This document shows positions 17,319 through 24,990 of a stretch of 64,000 nt of DNA, piece after piece. Source of the DNA: Bacillota bacterium (GTDB lineage Bacteria > Bacillota > Clostridia > Christensenellales > SZUA-584); contig JAEZKQ010000026.1 of NCBI GenBank assembly GCA_023436115.1, forward strand, positions 332,966 to 396,965. The letters are read 5' to 3'. The notes beneath the pieces were generated by a model. It was not told the origin of the DNA. It searched no databases and worked only from the letters and a program-made list of their open reading frames with translations. The position numbers and the translations under genes were made by a program. Each line of letters begins with the position of its first letter. Position 1 is the stretch's first letter.

Positions 17319-18314
17319 TCACTCTACAAAGCGTTTGTCGATATCAAAAGCTTTTGGTGACGATGCGGGCTGGAATATCATCACCTGCTTTAGGTTGGCA
17401 ACCGCCTTATCCAGTCCCTCTTCGATAGACATATAGGAATCTTCATGTTCTACACTGATCACGCCGTCGTAGCCTGTAGCGCGGAGTGTGCTGAAAATAT
17501 CTGCCCATTCCTTTAAGCTGTGGCCAAAACCCACCGTGCGGAACTGCCAGCCACGCCCGTAAGCCACACCAAAGCTTTGCATATCTGTCACACCGTAGTA
17601 CGACACATAATGGGGATCGATCATCGCATCTTTCGCGTGGAAATGATACAGGCAATCTTCCTGATTCAGATATCGCGCTGCCTGTGCGGGGTTAATACCC
17701 TGCCACCACATATGGCTGGGATCAAGGTTCGCGCCCAGCGCTTTGCAGCCTGTCTCCTTACGCATTTTGATCGCGGTAAAAGGCGTATGCACCGAATAGC
17801 CGCCATGCAGCTCCATCGCGACTTTCACGCCCTTGTCCTGCGCATAGGCGCCCATCTGCTTCCAATACGGAATCAGCTTTTTCTCCCATTGCCATTCAAA
17901 CACCGTCTGAAAATCCTCAGGGAACGGCGACACCGGCCAGTTGGGATACTTTGAATCGTCGCAGTCTCCGGGGCAGCCTGAAAACGTGACGATATGGTCA
18001 ACACCCAGCGCGGATGCCAAGTCGATGGCATCTTTGATATCCTGATGATAGCTTTGAGCAAGCTGCGTCTGCGGATGAACAGGGTTGCCGTGGCAGCTTA
18101 GGCAGGATATCGTCATGCCCCGCTCGTCAAACATGCCCTTAAAACGCTTTTGCGCTTCTTTATCAGCCAGCAGCTTTGCCGGGTCGCAGTGCTCTTTGCC
18201 TATAAATCCGCCTGCGCCCACCTCAACATGCATGACACCTTTGCTTTTGAATATATCCAGAACTTCATGAAGTGGTTTTTCCTTGTACAACACTGAAAAA
18301 ATAGACAGTTCCAT
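17319..18314 (-). CDS. Sugar isomerase/epimerase TIM-barrel protein (AP_endonuc_2 family)
   Basis: 331 aa from the ATG at 18314, chosen because AAGGAGGG lies 6 nt upstream; the ATG two codons earlier overlaps the ribosome binding site. Candidate metal ligands are Glu in AMELHGG, Asp in NLDPSHMWW, His in HFHAKD and Glu in SVEHED. The family holds xylose-isomerase-like epimerases, inosose dehydratases and 3-keto-glycoside epimerases/lyases. It is similar in layout to the protein at 22165-23154 (both have DPSH plus a WQGVNP or WQGINP segment). Operon partner of the dehydrogenases upstream. Substrate unknown. Confidence 0.85.
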   Translation of the reverse strand: MELSIFSVLYKEKPLHEVLDIFKSKGVMHVEVGAGGFIGKEHCDPAKLLADKEAQKRFKGMFDERGMTISCLSCHGNPVHPQTQLAQSYHQDIKDAIDLASALGVDHIVTFSGCPGDCDDSKYPNWPVSPFPEDFQTVFEWQWEKKLIPYWKQMGAYAQDKGVKVAMELHGGYSVHTPFTAIKMRKETGCKALGANLDPSHMWWQGINPAQAARYLNQEDCLYHFHAKDAMIDPHYVSYYGVTDMQSFGVAYGRGWQFRTVGFGHSLKEWADIFSTLRATGYDGVISVEHEDSYMSIEEGLDKAVANLKQVMIFQPASSPKAFDIDKRFVE

Positions 18315-18360
18315 AAACATCCCTCCTTTATGAATTGTATATAAGCCAGTCCCGACTTAA

Positions 18361-18406
18361 TGACTCTAAGCCTTGAACTGTTTAATGTCCAAGGCTTTTA
18401 GAGTCA
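18361..18406 (-). promoter_or_regulatory. Strong intra-operon hairpin without U tract
   Basis: TGACTCTAAGCCTTG (18361-18375) pairs with the segment 18390-18406 except for a two-base bulge. No T run follows on either strand. It lies between the flavin oxidoreductase gene and the TIM-barrel gene, so it is more likely an mRNA processing or stability element than a terminator. Confidence 0.5.
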
Positions 18407-18432
18407 CAAGTACCAGGAAGTATTAAATTCGA

Positions 18433-19674
18433 TCAAGTATGCGCGACCTTGAGCTTGCCCTTTTCCTTGCGCGTATTCAGCAGCTCCTGAGCGTAACGCT
18501 TGTCGTATGTGCAGCAGCCCACTTTGCTCTGCTGAATCAGCAGCTCAAGACAATTGTCGCAGACAGTGCAATATTTAATGTCGGCTTCGTTGCCTTCACG
18601 CAGCTTCTTGGGCAGGAACGGGTCTGCGAAGGACTGACGGCCCAGACCCACCATATCCACGATACCGCGGTCGATACACTGCGCACCGTATTGCAGCATT
18701 GAGCTCTTTTCGGGGTCAACCGCGCACAGACGGTTTTTGCCGTTGCGGAATACGCTGAAGTTGGAGCCGATAAGCACTGTTTCCTTCTTGATATTCTTTT
18801 TGAGTTCTTTGGCAAAGAACTGGTGCAGATATCCGAAATACGGCACATTTTTATCAACCTGCGTTAAGCTGATGGTGATAGACGGGCTGCCCGCGCTCTG
18901 AATGAAATACTGCGCGCCGCGCTCCTCCAAGCCCTTTAGCAGCGAAATGGGCTCCGTTAAATCGATGACGGGTGAATCGGGGCCGTCTGTGCCGAAGCCG
19001 CCCGGGAAGCCTTCCCATGCCGAAATCTTAGAGCCGATGAGGAAGTTTTTATCGTTGACTTCTTTTTGTATACGCTCATAAAGATCAAACGCAAAGCGCG
19101 AGCGGTTTTCCCACGAACCGCCGTATTTCCATTTGCGGTCGTTGTACGGGCGTAGTATCTGGCTGCCGAAATAGCCGTGGCAAAGCTTCATGTCGATACC
19201 GTCTGCACCCGCGTTATGTGTGATTTTTGCCGCCAACACGAACGCGTCCATGATCTTGTCCACTTCTTCTTCAGTGAGCACATCGCCGCCGTAACCATGC
19301 AGCGGTTTCACAGTGACGCGTCTGGAGAAAGCCGGGTTCGAGAGCTCGCCCGAGTGCGTAAGCTGGAAGATGAATAGCATATTGGGATTCGCCGCTTTCA
19401 CCTTTTTCACAAATTCAGTAAGCGCTTTTTCGTTCTGAGGCATAATAGCGAGCTGATTGTCACGGGAACGGCTTTCTTTGGTGACCGTGATGGCTTCCAG
19501 AGAAACCAGACCGGCTTCACCTTTTGCAAGGTTCTCATAACGTTCCACTGTGAGGTCGCTGGGGTTGCCCGCCTGATCCTCATCGTTGCATTCCATGGCC
19601 TGCATAAAAAATCTATTTTGGCAAGTTCTGCTGCCGATCTGAATCGGATTTAATAATGTGTCTTTGTAGCTCAT
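18433..19674 (-). CDS. NADH:flavin oxidoreductase, old yellow enzyme family (short form)
   Basis: 413 aa. The FMN-binding TIM barrel is clear: PIQIGSRTCQNRFF at the N-terminus, QLTHSGELSN, the catalytic-region HGYFGSQILRPYNDRKWKYGG split over 155-175, and GLGRQSFADP near the phosphate site. A Cys cluster (CTVCDNC then CC ten residues on) matches the 4Fe-4S site of 2,4-dienoyl-CoA reductase-type members, but the C-terminal FAD/NAD domain is missing (those proteins are about 640-670 aa). It must therefore use another electron donor or bind NADH at the barrel. An ene-reductase-type enzyme within a sugar operon is unusual. Confidence 0.88.
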   Translation of the reverse strand: MSYKDTLLNPIQIGSRTCQNRFFMQAMECNDEDQAGNPSDLTVERYENLAKGEAGLVSLEAITVTKESRSRDNQLAIMPQNEKALTEFVKKVKAANPNMLFIFQLTHSGELSNPAFSRRVTVKPLHGYGGDVLTEEEVDKIMDAFVLAAKITHNAGADGIDMKLCHGYFGSQILRPYNDRKWKYGGSWENRSRFAFDLYERIQKEVNDKNFLIGSKISAWEGFPGGFGTDGPDSPVIDLTEPISLLKGLEERGAQYFIQSAGSPSITISLTQVDKNVPYFGYLHQFFAKELKKNIKKETVLIGSNFSVFRNGKNRLCAVDPEKSSMLQYGAQCIDRGIVDMVGLGRQSFADPFLPKKLREGNEADIKYCTVCDNCLELLIQQSKVGCCTYDKRYAQELLNTRKEKGKLKVAHT

Positions 19675-19688
19675 TTTTTAACGCTCCT

Positions 19689-20753
19689 TTATTTGTTGAT
19701 ATAGATTCGCTCGGAGATTTCCGGGTTGACGAACACCTTGATGATGTTTTTATCGGCTCTCAGTTCATGAAGCGCCTGCTCAAGTTCTTCGAGCGGCACG
19801 ACCATCGAGAACAGCGGCTTAGGATCGATACGCTTATGTGCCAGAAGATTGATCACATCGCCCCAATCGTTGCCGATGCCCGCACAGGAACCGGAGACCT
19901 TCTTTTCGCCCAGCACAAATTCATACGGCTGAAGCGCGGCTGTTTTACCCTGCGGCACCACGCCGAAGGCTTCCACCTTGCCGCCTCTACGTACCATTTC
20001 AAACGCCTGCTCATATGTCTTGGGCGTTCCCACGGCTTCCAGCACATAATCCGCGCCCACACCGCCGGTAAGCCTCTTGACCTCAGCAACAGGATCGCTG
20101 ACCTCGTTGATATCGATGGTGATATCCGCGCCGAATTGCTTGGCCATTTCCAGCCTGGCGGGGCTGTCCCCAATCACGATGACCGGAGCCGCACCGCGCA
20201 GCCGTGCCAGCGCACCGTGCAGTATGCCAAGGCCGCAGCCGATAATAACAACGCTTGAGGATATCTTGCAGTCCATCTTCTTGGATGCCTGAATAACGGC
20301 GGTCAGGGGTTCGATGAAGGCCGCCGAATAATCGTCCACGTCGTCGGGTATCTTGTAGCAGTTTTGCCACGGTGCTTTTACGTATTCGGCAAACGCGCCG
20401 TCTGTGTGAATACCCAGCTGTGTGAATGTCTGGCAGAGCAGTCCTTCGCCGCGGCGGCAGAAATAACACGTGCCACACGGCATGCAGATATCTACCGAAA
20501 CACGGTCCCCCACACTGAATCCTTTGGCATTGCTGCCCACCTCTTCAATCACGCCCCAGAATTCGTGACCCGATATCATAGGCAGATGCTCGGCCGCATA
20601 TTCGCCCATGAATATCTTCCAGTCCGTTCCGCAAATGCCGCACATTTTGACTTTAATCAATACCTCATCGTCATTGATCGTGGGCACCGGAACCTGTTCT
20701 AATACCATTTTTCCGGGTTCTTTGATAACCTGTGCTCTCATCATCTTAGACAT
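19689..20753 (-). CDS. Zinc-dependent medium-chain dehydrogenase (sorbitol/threonine DH-like)
   Basis: 354 aa. The catalytic-zinc side shows CGICGTDWKIF and GHEFWGVIEEVG; the structural-zinc loop is CMPCGTCYFCRRGEGLLC with four Cys; the Rossmann motif is VVIIGCGLGILHG. Such enzymes oxidise polyols or reduce keto-sugars with NAD(H). It is the first gene of the minus-strand operon that runs to 14187, directly behind the LacI-type operator at 20891-20902. YcjQ of E. coli, in the ycjQRS guloside pathway, is a comparable enzyme next to TIM-barrel epimerases; by analogy a keto-sugar reductase role is possible. Confidence 0.93.
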   Translation of the reverse strand: MSKMMRAQVIKEPGKMVLEQVPVPTINDDEVLIKVKMCGICGTDWKIFMGEYAAEHLPMISGHEFWGVIEEVGSNAKGFSVGDRVSVDICMPCGTCYFCRRGEGLLCQTFTQLGIHTDGAFAEYVKAPWQNCYKIPDDVDDYSAAFIEPLTAVIQASKKMDCKISSSVVIIGCGLGILHGALARLRGAAPVIVIGDSPARLEMAKQFGADITIDINEVSDPVAEVKRLTGGVGADYVLEAVGTPKTYEQAFEMVRRGGKVEAFGVVPQGKTAALQPYEFVLGEKKVSGSCAGIGNDWGDVINLLAHKRIDPKPLFSMVVPLEELEQALHELRADKNIIKVFVNPEISERIYINK

Positions 20754-20883
20754 AGTCTTTCCTCCCTCATTTCATTATATTTATACATGCTCTATAGCTG
20801 CAGCTCATGTCATTTCTTACTCATTCTCAATCCGTATATCGGCATTTTTTTTGAACAACAGACGTTCTTAAGTTTATAATTGT

Positions 20884-20913
20884 ATTTTACGTGCACGGGC
20901 ACGGTTGAGTCAA
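20884..20913 (-). promoter_or_regulatory. Promoter with LacI-type operator in the spacer
   Basis: On the minus strand TTGACT (20913-20908), an 18-nt spacer and TAAAAT (20889-20884) precede the dehydrogenase gene by about 130 nt. The palindromic GTGCACGGGCAC (20891-20902) fills the spacer, and the same element occurs twice upstream of the adjacent lacI-type gene. A repressor bound there would block RNA polymerase. Confidence 0.7.
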
Positions 20914-20918
20914 AAAAT

Positions 20919-21944
20919 TTAGATCGTACTTCGGCTTCGAATATCGATCCGTGTTCTGACAAACTCCTCTTCGGGTGTCTTTCCGGCAATCAAATAATCA
21001 AAAAGCAGCTTGACCGGCTGGTAGCCCTGAAAAAACGGGTCCTGCCCAATAGTAAAATCCACAACACCCTCTTTCACCAAAGAGGCTGTCGATTCCACAA
21101 GGTCGTGGCATATCACACGTACGGCTCTTTCCCTATCCAGCATTTTGAGGGCTTCCCCCACACCGCTGACGCCGCCGCCTGTCACGTAAATGCCGTTTAT
21201 ATTCGGGTATTGTTCCAGCTTTTTGAGCGTTAAAGAAAACGCAAGCTGACCCTTATCTTCATTTTCAACGATCTCAACGATATTGATTTGGGGGCTAAAC
21301 GCATTAAGACCCGCTTTAAACCCCGCGATTCTCTCTCGGTGGCATTCAAGTTCAACAAGGCTGGTAATTATCAGCACATCCGCGCCGTCGCAAAGCACCT
21401 TGCTCATGAGGTCAGCCGCCACAATACCGCCCTGATAATGATCCTGCCCGACGTAACATAAACGCTTGGAATTATGTATGTCTGTATTATACGTAACAAC
21501 GGGAACTCCCATCCCTGCCATTTCATCGACTTTTTGACGGATATCCTCCGAGTCGATAGAAAACATGGCGATGGCATCGATGCCGTTATCTATGAAATTA
21601 CCTAAGATGTTAAGCTGCTCCGACGCGTCCAGCGTATTGAGCACGCGCATATCGATCTGGAAACCGTAATCAGCTAATTCATGCCGAGCAGCTTCTATGC
21701 CCAGCTTGATATCCTTGACAAACGGATTATAATCGGGTGCCACGATCACGCCTATTTTTTTCGGGGTGTGCTGTCGGGCCAATGCCTTGCCGATAATGTT
21801 CGGCTGATAGTTAAGCGCTGCCGCCACTTTTTTGACCCGTTCTCTCACCGGATCACTGACACCCGGCCTGTTATTTAAAACCTTATCCACTGTTCCGCGG
21901 GACACATTGGCAATCTGCGCAATTTCCCGAATCGTGACCTTCAT
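20919..21944 (-). CDS. LacI-family transcriptional repressor
   Basis: 341 aa. The N-terminal helix-turn-helix and hinge are TIREIAQIANVSRGTVDKV, then NNRPGVSDPVRERVKKVAAAL and the YQPN hinge; the rest is a periplasmic-binding-protein fold (Peripla_BP_4-like, with VDFTIGQDPFFQGYQ typical of the RbsB-like subgroup). It presumably binds a sugar or sugar phosphate. Three matching 12-bp palindromes are located at its own promoter (21961, 22050) and at the promoter of the downstream operon (20891), strong circumstantial evidence that it is autoregulated and controls that operon. Confidence 0.95.
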   Translation of the reverse strand: MKVTIREIAQIANVSRGTVDKVLNNRPGVSDPVRERVKKVAAALNYQPNIIGKALARQHTPKKIGVIVAPDYNPFVKDIKLGIEAARHELADYGFQIDMRVLNTLDASEQLNILGNFIDNGIDAIAMFSIDSEDIRQKVDEMAGMGVPVVTYNTDIHNSKRLCYVGQDHYQGGIVAADLMSKVLCDGADVLIITSLVELECHRERIAGFKAGLNAFSPQINIVEIVENEDKGQLAFSLTLKKLEQYPNINGIYVTGGGVSGVGEALKMLDRERAVRVICHDLVESTASLVKEGVVDFTIGQDPFFQGYQPVKLLFDYLIAGKTPEEEFVRTRIDIRSRSTI

Positions 21945-21960
21945 GAATACCCCTTAATAC

Positions 21961-21972
21961 GTGCCCGTGCAC
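21961..21972 (-). promoter_or_regulatory. LacI-type operator, proximal copy
   Basis: GTGCCCGTGCAC flanked by AC on the left, identical over at least 14 bp to the copy at 22050 and the reverse complement of the one at 20891. It lies 17 bp before the repressor start codon. Confidence 0.75.
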
Positions 21973-22049
21973 TATTGCATTATTTTTTGCTATATTCGCC
22001 GTATACTTATGAATTCCTGCCAACAGGTATAAATCCTATAAGTTATTAC

Positions 22050-22061
22050 GTGCCCGTGCAC
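22050..22061 (-). promoter_or_regulatory. LacI-type operator, distal copy at the repressor promoter
   Basis: GTGCCCGTGCAC 89 bp from the proximal copy. A consensus TTGACA -35 lies on the minus strand at 22093-22088 with a weak TAGTGT -10 at 22069-22064, so this operator would cover the transcription start. Confidence 0.7.
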
Positions 22062-22112
22062 TCACACTAACATAGAGATAATTGTTTTGTCAACAGATTG
22101 TTTTTGGTATAT

Positions 22113-22148
22113 AAAAGCCGGCAGTTTGTCTGACATGCTGCCGGCCTT
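22113..22148 (-). terminator. Terminator of the TIM-barrel gene at 22165
   Basis: GCCGGCAG (22117-22124) pairs perfectly with CTGCCGGC (22138-22145); the minus strand continues TTTTATA. It separates this gene from the lacI-type gene downstream. Confidence 0.7.
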
Positions 22149-22164
22149 AAATGGCGTGATTTTT

Positions 22165-23154
22165 TTATTCCGTTTTCAGTGCGGCATCAAACGCAACCGT
22201 CGAAGGCTCAAAGTTCATACGTGTGGCGTATTCAAAGGCTTCTGTGGCTCCATGCATTCTCTCCATGCCGCTGTCTTCCCATTCTACGGATAGCGGGCCG
22301 TGATAACCGATCTGATTCAGCTCACGTATGATGGCGTCAAAATCCACATTCCCGTGCCCCAGCGTCACGAAGTTCCACGCGCGGCGCGTATCGCCAAATT
22401 GCAAATGCGAGCCGAGTATACCCGCACGTCCGTCCAGATTCATTTTCACGTCCTTCATATGGACATGGTAAATGCGGTCGGAAAAATCTTTGATGAAAAT
22501 TACCGGATTCACGCCTTGCCACACGAAATGTGACGGATCAAAATTGAGTCCCAGCGTTTTTCTATAATCAAAGGTTTCAAATAGCTTTTTGGTGCTGTAA
22601 TAGTCAAAAGCAATCTCGGCGGGATGAACCTCAAGCGCAAACTTCACGCCGCATTCGTCAAACACATCGAATATGGGATCCCAAAGCTCCTTGATGGTAC
22701 GAAAGCCTTCCTCCACCATCTCGGGTGTGGTCTGCGGATATGAATACCAAAAGCCCCATATCGGAGAACCCAAAAATCCTGTGACAATATCAATACCCAG
22801 CTTCTTTGCCGCCAGAGCCGTCGTCTTCATATCCTCTATTGCCCATGCGCGAATCTCATCCGGCTTGTGGGAATATTTATTGGGTGCGAAATTATCAAGA
22901 CGCGGGTCCCACTTGTCACCCACGCATTGCCCTGTGAGATGAGAGCCCAAAGCCCAGACTTTCAGATTATTTTTGTCAAGCGTATTAAAGAACCATTCGA
23001 CATAAGAGTCATCGGACATAACGCGGTTCACGTCGATATGCGAAGCGGTGGATACCTCAATACCTTCATAACCGATGCCGCTCATTTTTTGACACAATTC
23101 CTCAAAAGATAGGTCTCCGAATTGGCCGGAGCATATTGTGATGGGACGTTTCAT
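22165..23154 (-). CDS. Sugar isomerase/epimerase TIM-barrel protein
   Basis: 329 aa, AP_endonuc_2 family. Ligand candidates are Glu in ALEVHPAE, Asp in NFDPSHFVW, His in HVHMKD and Glu in SVEWED. It begins MKRPITICSGQFGDL and carries the FVWQGVNP segment also seen in the 17319 gene. It is transcribed alone: a very good promoter (TTGACG-18-TATAAT, 23263-23234) and an inverted repeat lie upstream and a terminator lies downstream. Its substrate is unknown; it is likely part of the same sugar route as Block A. Confidence 0.87.
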   Translation of the reverse strand: MKRPITICSGQFGDLSFEELCQKMSGIGYEGIEVSTASHIDVNRVMSDDSYVEWFFNTLDKNNLKVWALGSHLTGQCVGDKWDPRLDNFAPNKYSHKPDEIRAWAIEDMKTTALAAKKLGIDIVTGFLGSPIWGFWYSYPQTTPEMVEEGFRTIKELWDPIFDVFDECGVKFALEVHPAEIAFDYYSTKKLFETFDYRKTLGLNFDPSHFVWQGVNPVIFIKDFSDRIYHVHMKDVKMNLDGRAGILGSHLQFGDTRRAWNFVTLGHGNVDFDAIIRELNQIGYHGPLSVEWEDSGMERMHGATEAFEYATRMNFEPSTVAFDAALKTE

Positions 23155-23188
23155 AAAATTCTAGCCTCCTCATTACTATGATGCCATA

Positions 23189-23212
23189 ATTAAAGCATTG
23201 TTAAACTTTAAT
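23189..23212 (-). promoter_or_regulatory. Inverted repeat, candidate operator
   Basis: ATTAAAG (23189-23195) and CTTTAAT (23206-23212) form a perfect 7-bp inverted repeat with a 10-bp spacer, just downstream of the predicted start of the minus-strand promoter at 23234-23263. It differs from the GTGC..GCAC operators, so another regulator would be involved. Confidence 0.4.
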
Positions 23213-23233
23213 GAGTGATGGAGTGCAGAGATG

Positions 23234-23263
23234 ATTATAGAGCATCGGAAAGTAAATCGTCAA
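23234..23263 (-). promoter_or_regulatory. Predicted SigA promoter for the TIM-barrel gene
   Basis: Minus strand TTGACG (23263-23258), 18-nt spacer, TATAAT (23239-23234). It diverges from the plus promoter at 23311. Confidence 0.65.
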
Positions 23264-23310
23264 CAAAACAATACAAAAAATAACCAATATCTTTTTGCTT
23301 GACTGACGGA

Positions 23311-23339
23311 TTGAAATAAAACCACACCTGTGCTAAAAT
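23311..23339 (+). promoter_or_regulatory. Predicted SigA promoter for the FucI/AraA-like gene
   Basis: TTGAAA (23311-23316), a 17-nt spacer and TAAAAT (23334-23339). Just downstream an imperfect inverted repeat (TGTCATG ... CATGATACA, about 23344-23367) could be an operator. Confidence 0.55.
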
Positions 23340-23454
23340 ACATTTGTCATGTGTTGGTCCATGATACACTCACTTTTGTACCCTGTCTCTCACAATGCCG
23401 ATTTCCGGCAGAACTGTTTGGTCATAATAAGAATATTGCTTGGAGGTAATATCC

Positions 23455-24783
23455 ATGAAGGTTCGTTTAGTGCCCCTTATTTTTGCTGAAGCAAATGAGA
23501 GAGAACGCAGGGAGTTTCAGGAACAAATAACACGGCTTCGTGATTTCTACGGCGACGTGGCGGAGTTTCTTCCCGAGGTGCAGGTCGGCGACCCCCTGCC
23601 TGAAGCCGATGCCATTCTTTTTCCGCAGCTTATTTATGCAGCCTTTCGCCACAACCCTGAACTTACAAGCTATGGGCTGCCTATGGTGGTGCTCACATCG
23701 CGTTTTGGCACCGTGGAAATGTGGGATTGGGAAATTGTCACATATTTGAGAGACTTAGGGTTGACCGTTTTTTCGCCCTACAGTATTGAAATGGGCAAAA
23801 CGGTGCTGCGCGCACTTGGTGTTAAGCGCAGCCTCAATGCCGGAGCTAAATTCCTCATGTTCCAGGACAGCCCCGGAGAAGGCATGCAATCCGGCATTTT
23901 TAAGCGATTTTACTGGTGGGAAAAAGAAAGCACAGAGATGATGGAGCAGGTATTTGGGTGCCAGCTTATCTATCGCAGCTGGAAAGCGGTATGTGAAGAA
24001 GCACGTGCCATCAGCGACGATGAAGCCAGAAAAATTTGCGTCGACTGGGATATCCCAATGGAGGATGTCAGTGAGGCGCGCTTCCTCAAAACCGTGAAGC
24101 TTTATATCGCTGTTAAAGCCGTTATCGACGAAATCGGTGATGTGGCCGGTGTGGGCTCTAACTGCCTGAATGAGTCCTTCCATTGCGATACCACACCCTG
24201 TTTGGTTTGGAATATGCTCTTTGAGCGGGACAATATCATATGGGCTTGCGAAGGTGATACGCTGACTTTGCTGTCAACTTACATCATCTACCGTTCTATC
24301 GAAAAGCCTATTATGATGACAAATCTCTATCCCTTCCTGGTGGGTATGGCGGCTCTGGCACATGAAAAGATCGATCATTTCCCGGACATTGCCGACCCCG
24401 ACAACCATGCTCTTGGCGTACATTGCGGCTATTTCGGTTTGGCCCCGCGTTCCTTCTGTTCACAGTGGACGCTAAGGCCCAAGGTACTGGAAATCGTTAA
24501 TGATGATGCCGTCATGGTAGACTGCCGTCTGCCGGAAGGCCCTGTCACGCTCGCGAAAATATATCCCGGCTTCAAAAAGCTGTCCATCATTGAAGCGGAG
24601 ATCGAATCATACGTCCAATATCCCGGCTCAGATTGCCGCAACGGCGCGCTGATCCGTTATCGTGACGGCCATAAAGTAATGGATGCGCTCTGCTCTCACC
24701 ACTCGCTGATCATCACCGGAAATGTCAAGCCGCAGCTGCTTCAGCTGGCGAGAGTATTCGGATGGGATGCCATAGAGCTTTAA
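23455..24783 (+). CDS. L-fucose/L-arabinose isomerase-like protein
   Basis: 442 aa from the ATG at 23455, which follows TTGGAGG; the frame is open from a TTG at 23440 that overlaps this ribosome binding site and is not used. The N-terminal half has the FucI/AraA type alternation (PEADAILFPQLIYAAF, then PMVVLTSRFGTVEMWDW), and the C-terminal half has a Glu-rich metal-site region (ACEGDTLTLLSTYI) and HCGYFG. The true isomerases have two Glu, one His and one Asp as metal ligands, and I cannot map all four with certainty. It probably handles a ketose/aldose or a keto-sugar. Single gene with a strong terminator. Confidence 0.75.
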   Translation: MKVRLVPLIFAEANERERREFQEQITRLRDFYGDVAEFLPEVQVGDPLPEADAILFPQLIYAAFRHNPELTSYGLPMVVLTSRFGTVEMWDWEIVTYLRDLGLTVFSPYSIEMGKTVLRALGVKRSLNAGAKFLMFQDSPGEGMQSGIFKRFYWWEKESTEMMEQVFGCQLIYRSWKAVCEEARAISDDEARKICVDWDIPMEDVSEARFLKTVKLYIAVKAVIDEIGDVAGVGSNCLNESFHCDTTPCLVWNMLFERDNIIWACEGDTLTLLSTYIIYRSIEKPIMMTNLYPFLVGMAALAHEKIDHFPDIADPDNHALGVHCGYFGLAPRSFCSQWTLRPKVLEIVNDDAVMVDCRLPEGPVTLAKIYPGFKKLSIIEAEIESYVQYPGSDCRNGALIRYRDGHKVMDALCSHHSLIITGNVKPQLLQLARVFGWDAIEL

Positions 24784-24801
24784 TCTTCAATTTGTGTTTC
24801 A

Positions 24802-24836
24802 AGACCGACACAGGCGCATACTCTGTGTCGGTCTAT
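24802..24836 (+). terminator. Intrinsic terminator, perfect 12-bp stem
   Basis: AGACCGACACAG (24802-24813) and CTGTGTCGGTCT (24823-24834) pair perfectly across a 9-nt loop, followed by ATCGTTTATT. Confidence 0.75.
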
Positions 24837-24885
24837 CGTTTATTGTCATTTATTACGCTTTTGTTATCATTTTTACGAAATTATA

Positions 24886-24914
24886 TTGACAAACGAAAGC
24901 ATTCTTGATATATT
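24886..24914 (+). promoter_or_regulatory. Near-consensus SigA promoter of the ABC/sugar operon
   Basis: TTGACA (24886-24891), exactly 17 nt, then TATATT (24909-24914). This is among the best promoters in the window and drives the lacI-type gene at 24991 and the genes behind it. Confidence 0.8.
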
Positions 24915-24943
24915 CTTCATTGTGAGTGACAGGGTGCAAAGAT

Positions 24944-24969
24944 GTAATCGATTACTGTAAACGATTACA
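24944..24969 (+). promoter_or_regulatory. Tandem LacI-family operators
   Basis: Two touching palindromes, GTAATCGATTAC (24944-24955, perfect) and TGTAAACGATTACA (24956-24969, palindromic except for the centre), lie about 25 nt after the predicted start point of the 24886 promoter. The TGTAA..CG..TTACA form is the classic CcpA/LacI-family operator shape, so autoregulation by the adjacent repressor is likely. Confidence 0.75.
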
Positions 24970-24990
24970 GTTGGTTTGTGAGGTAACATA

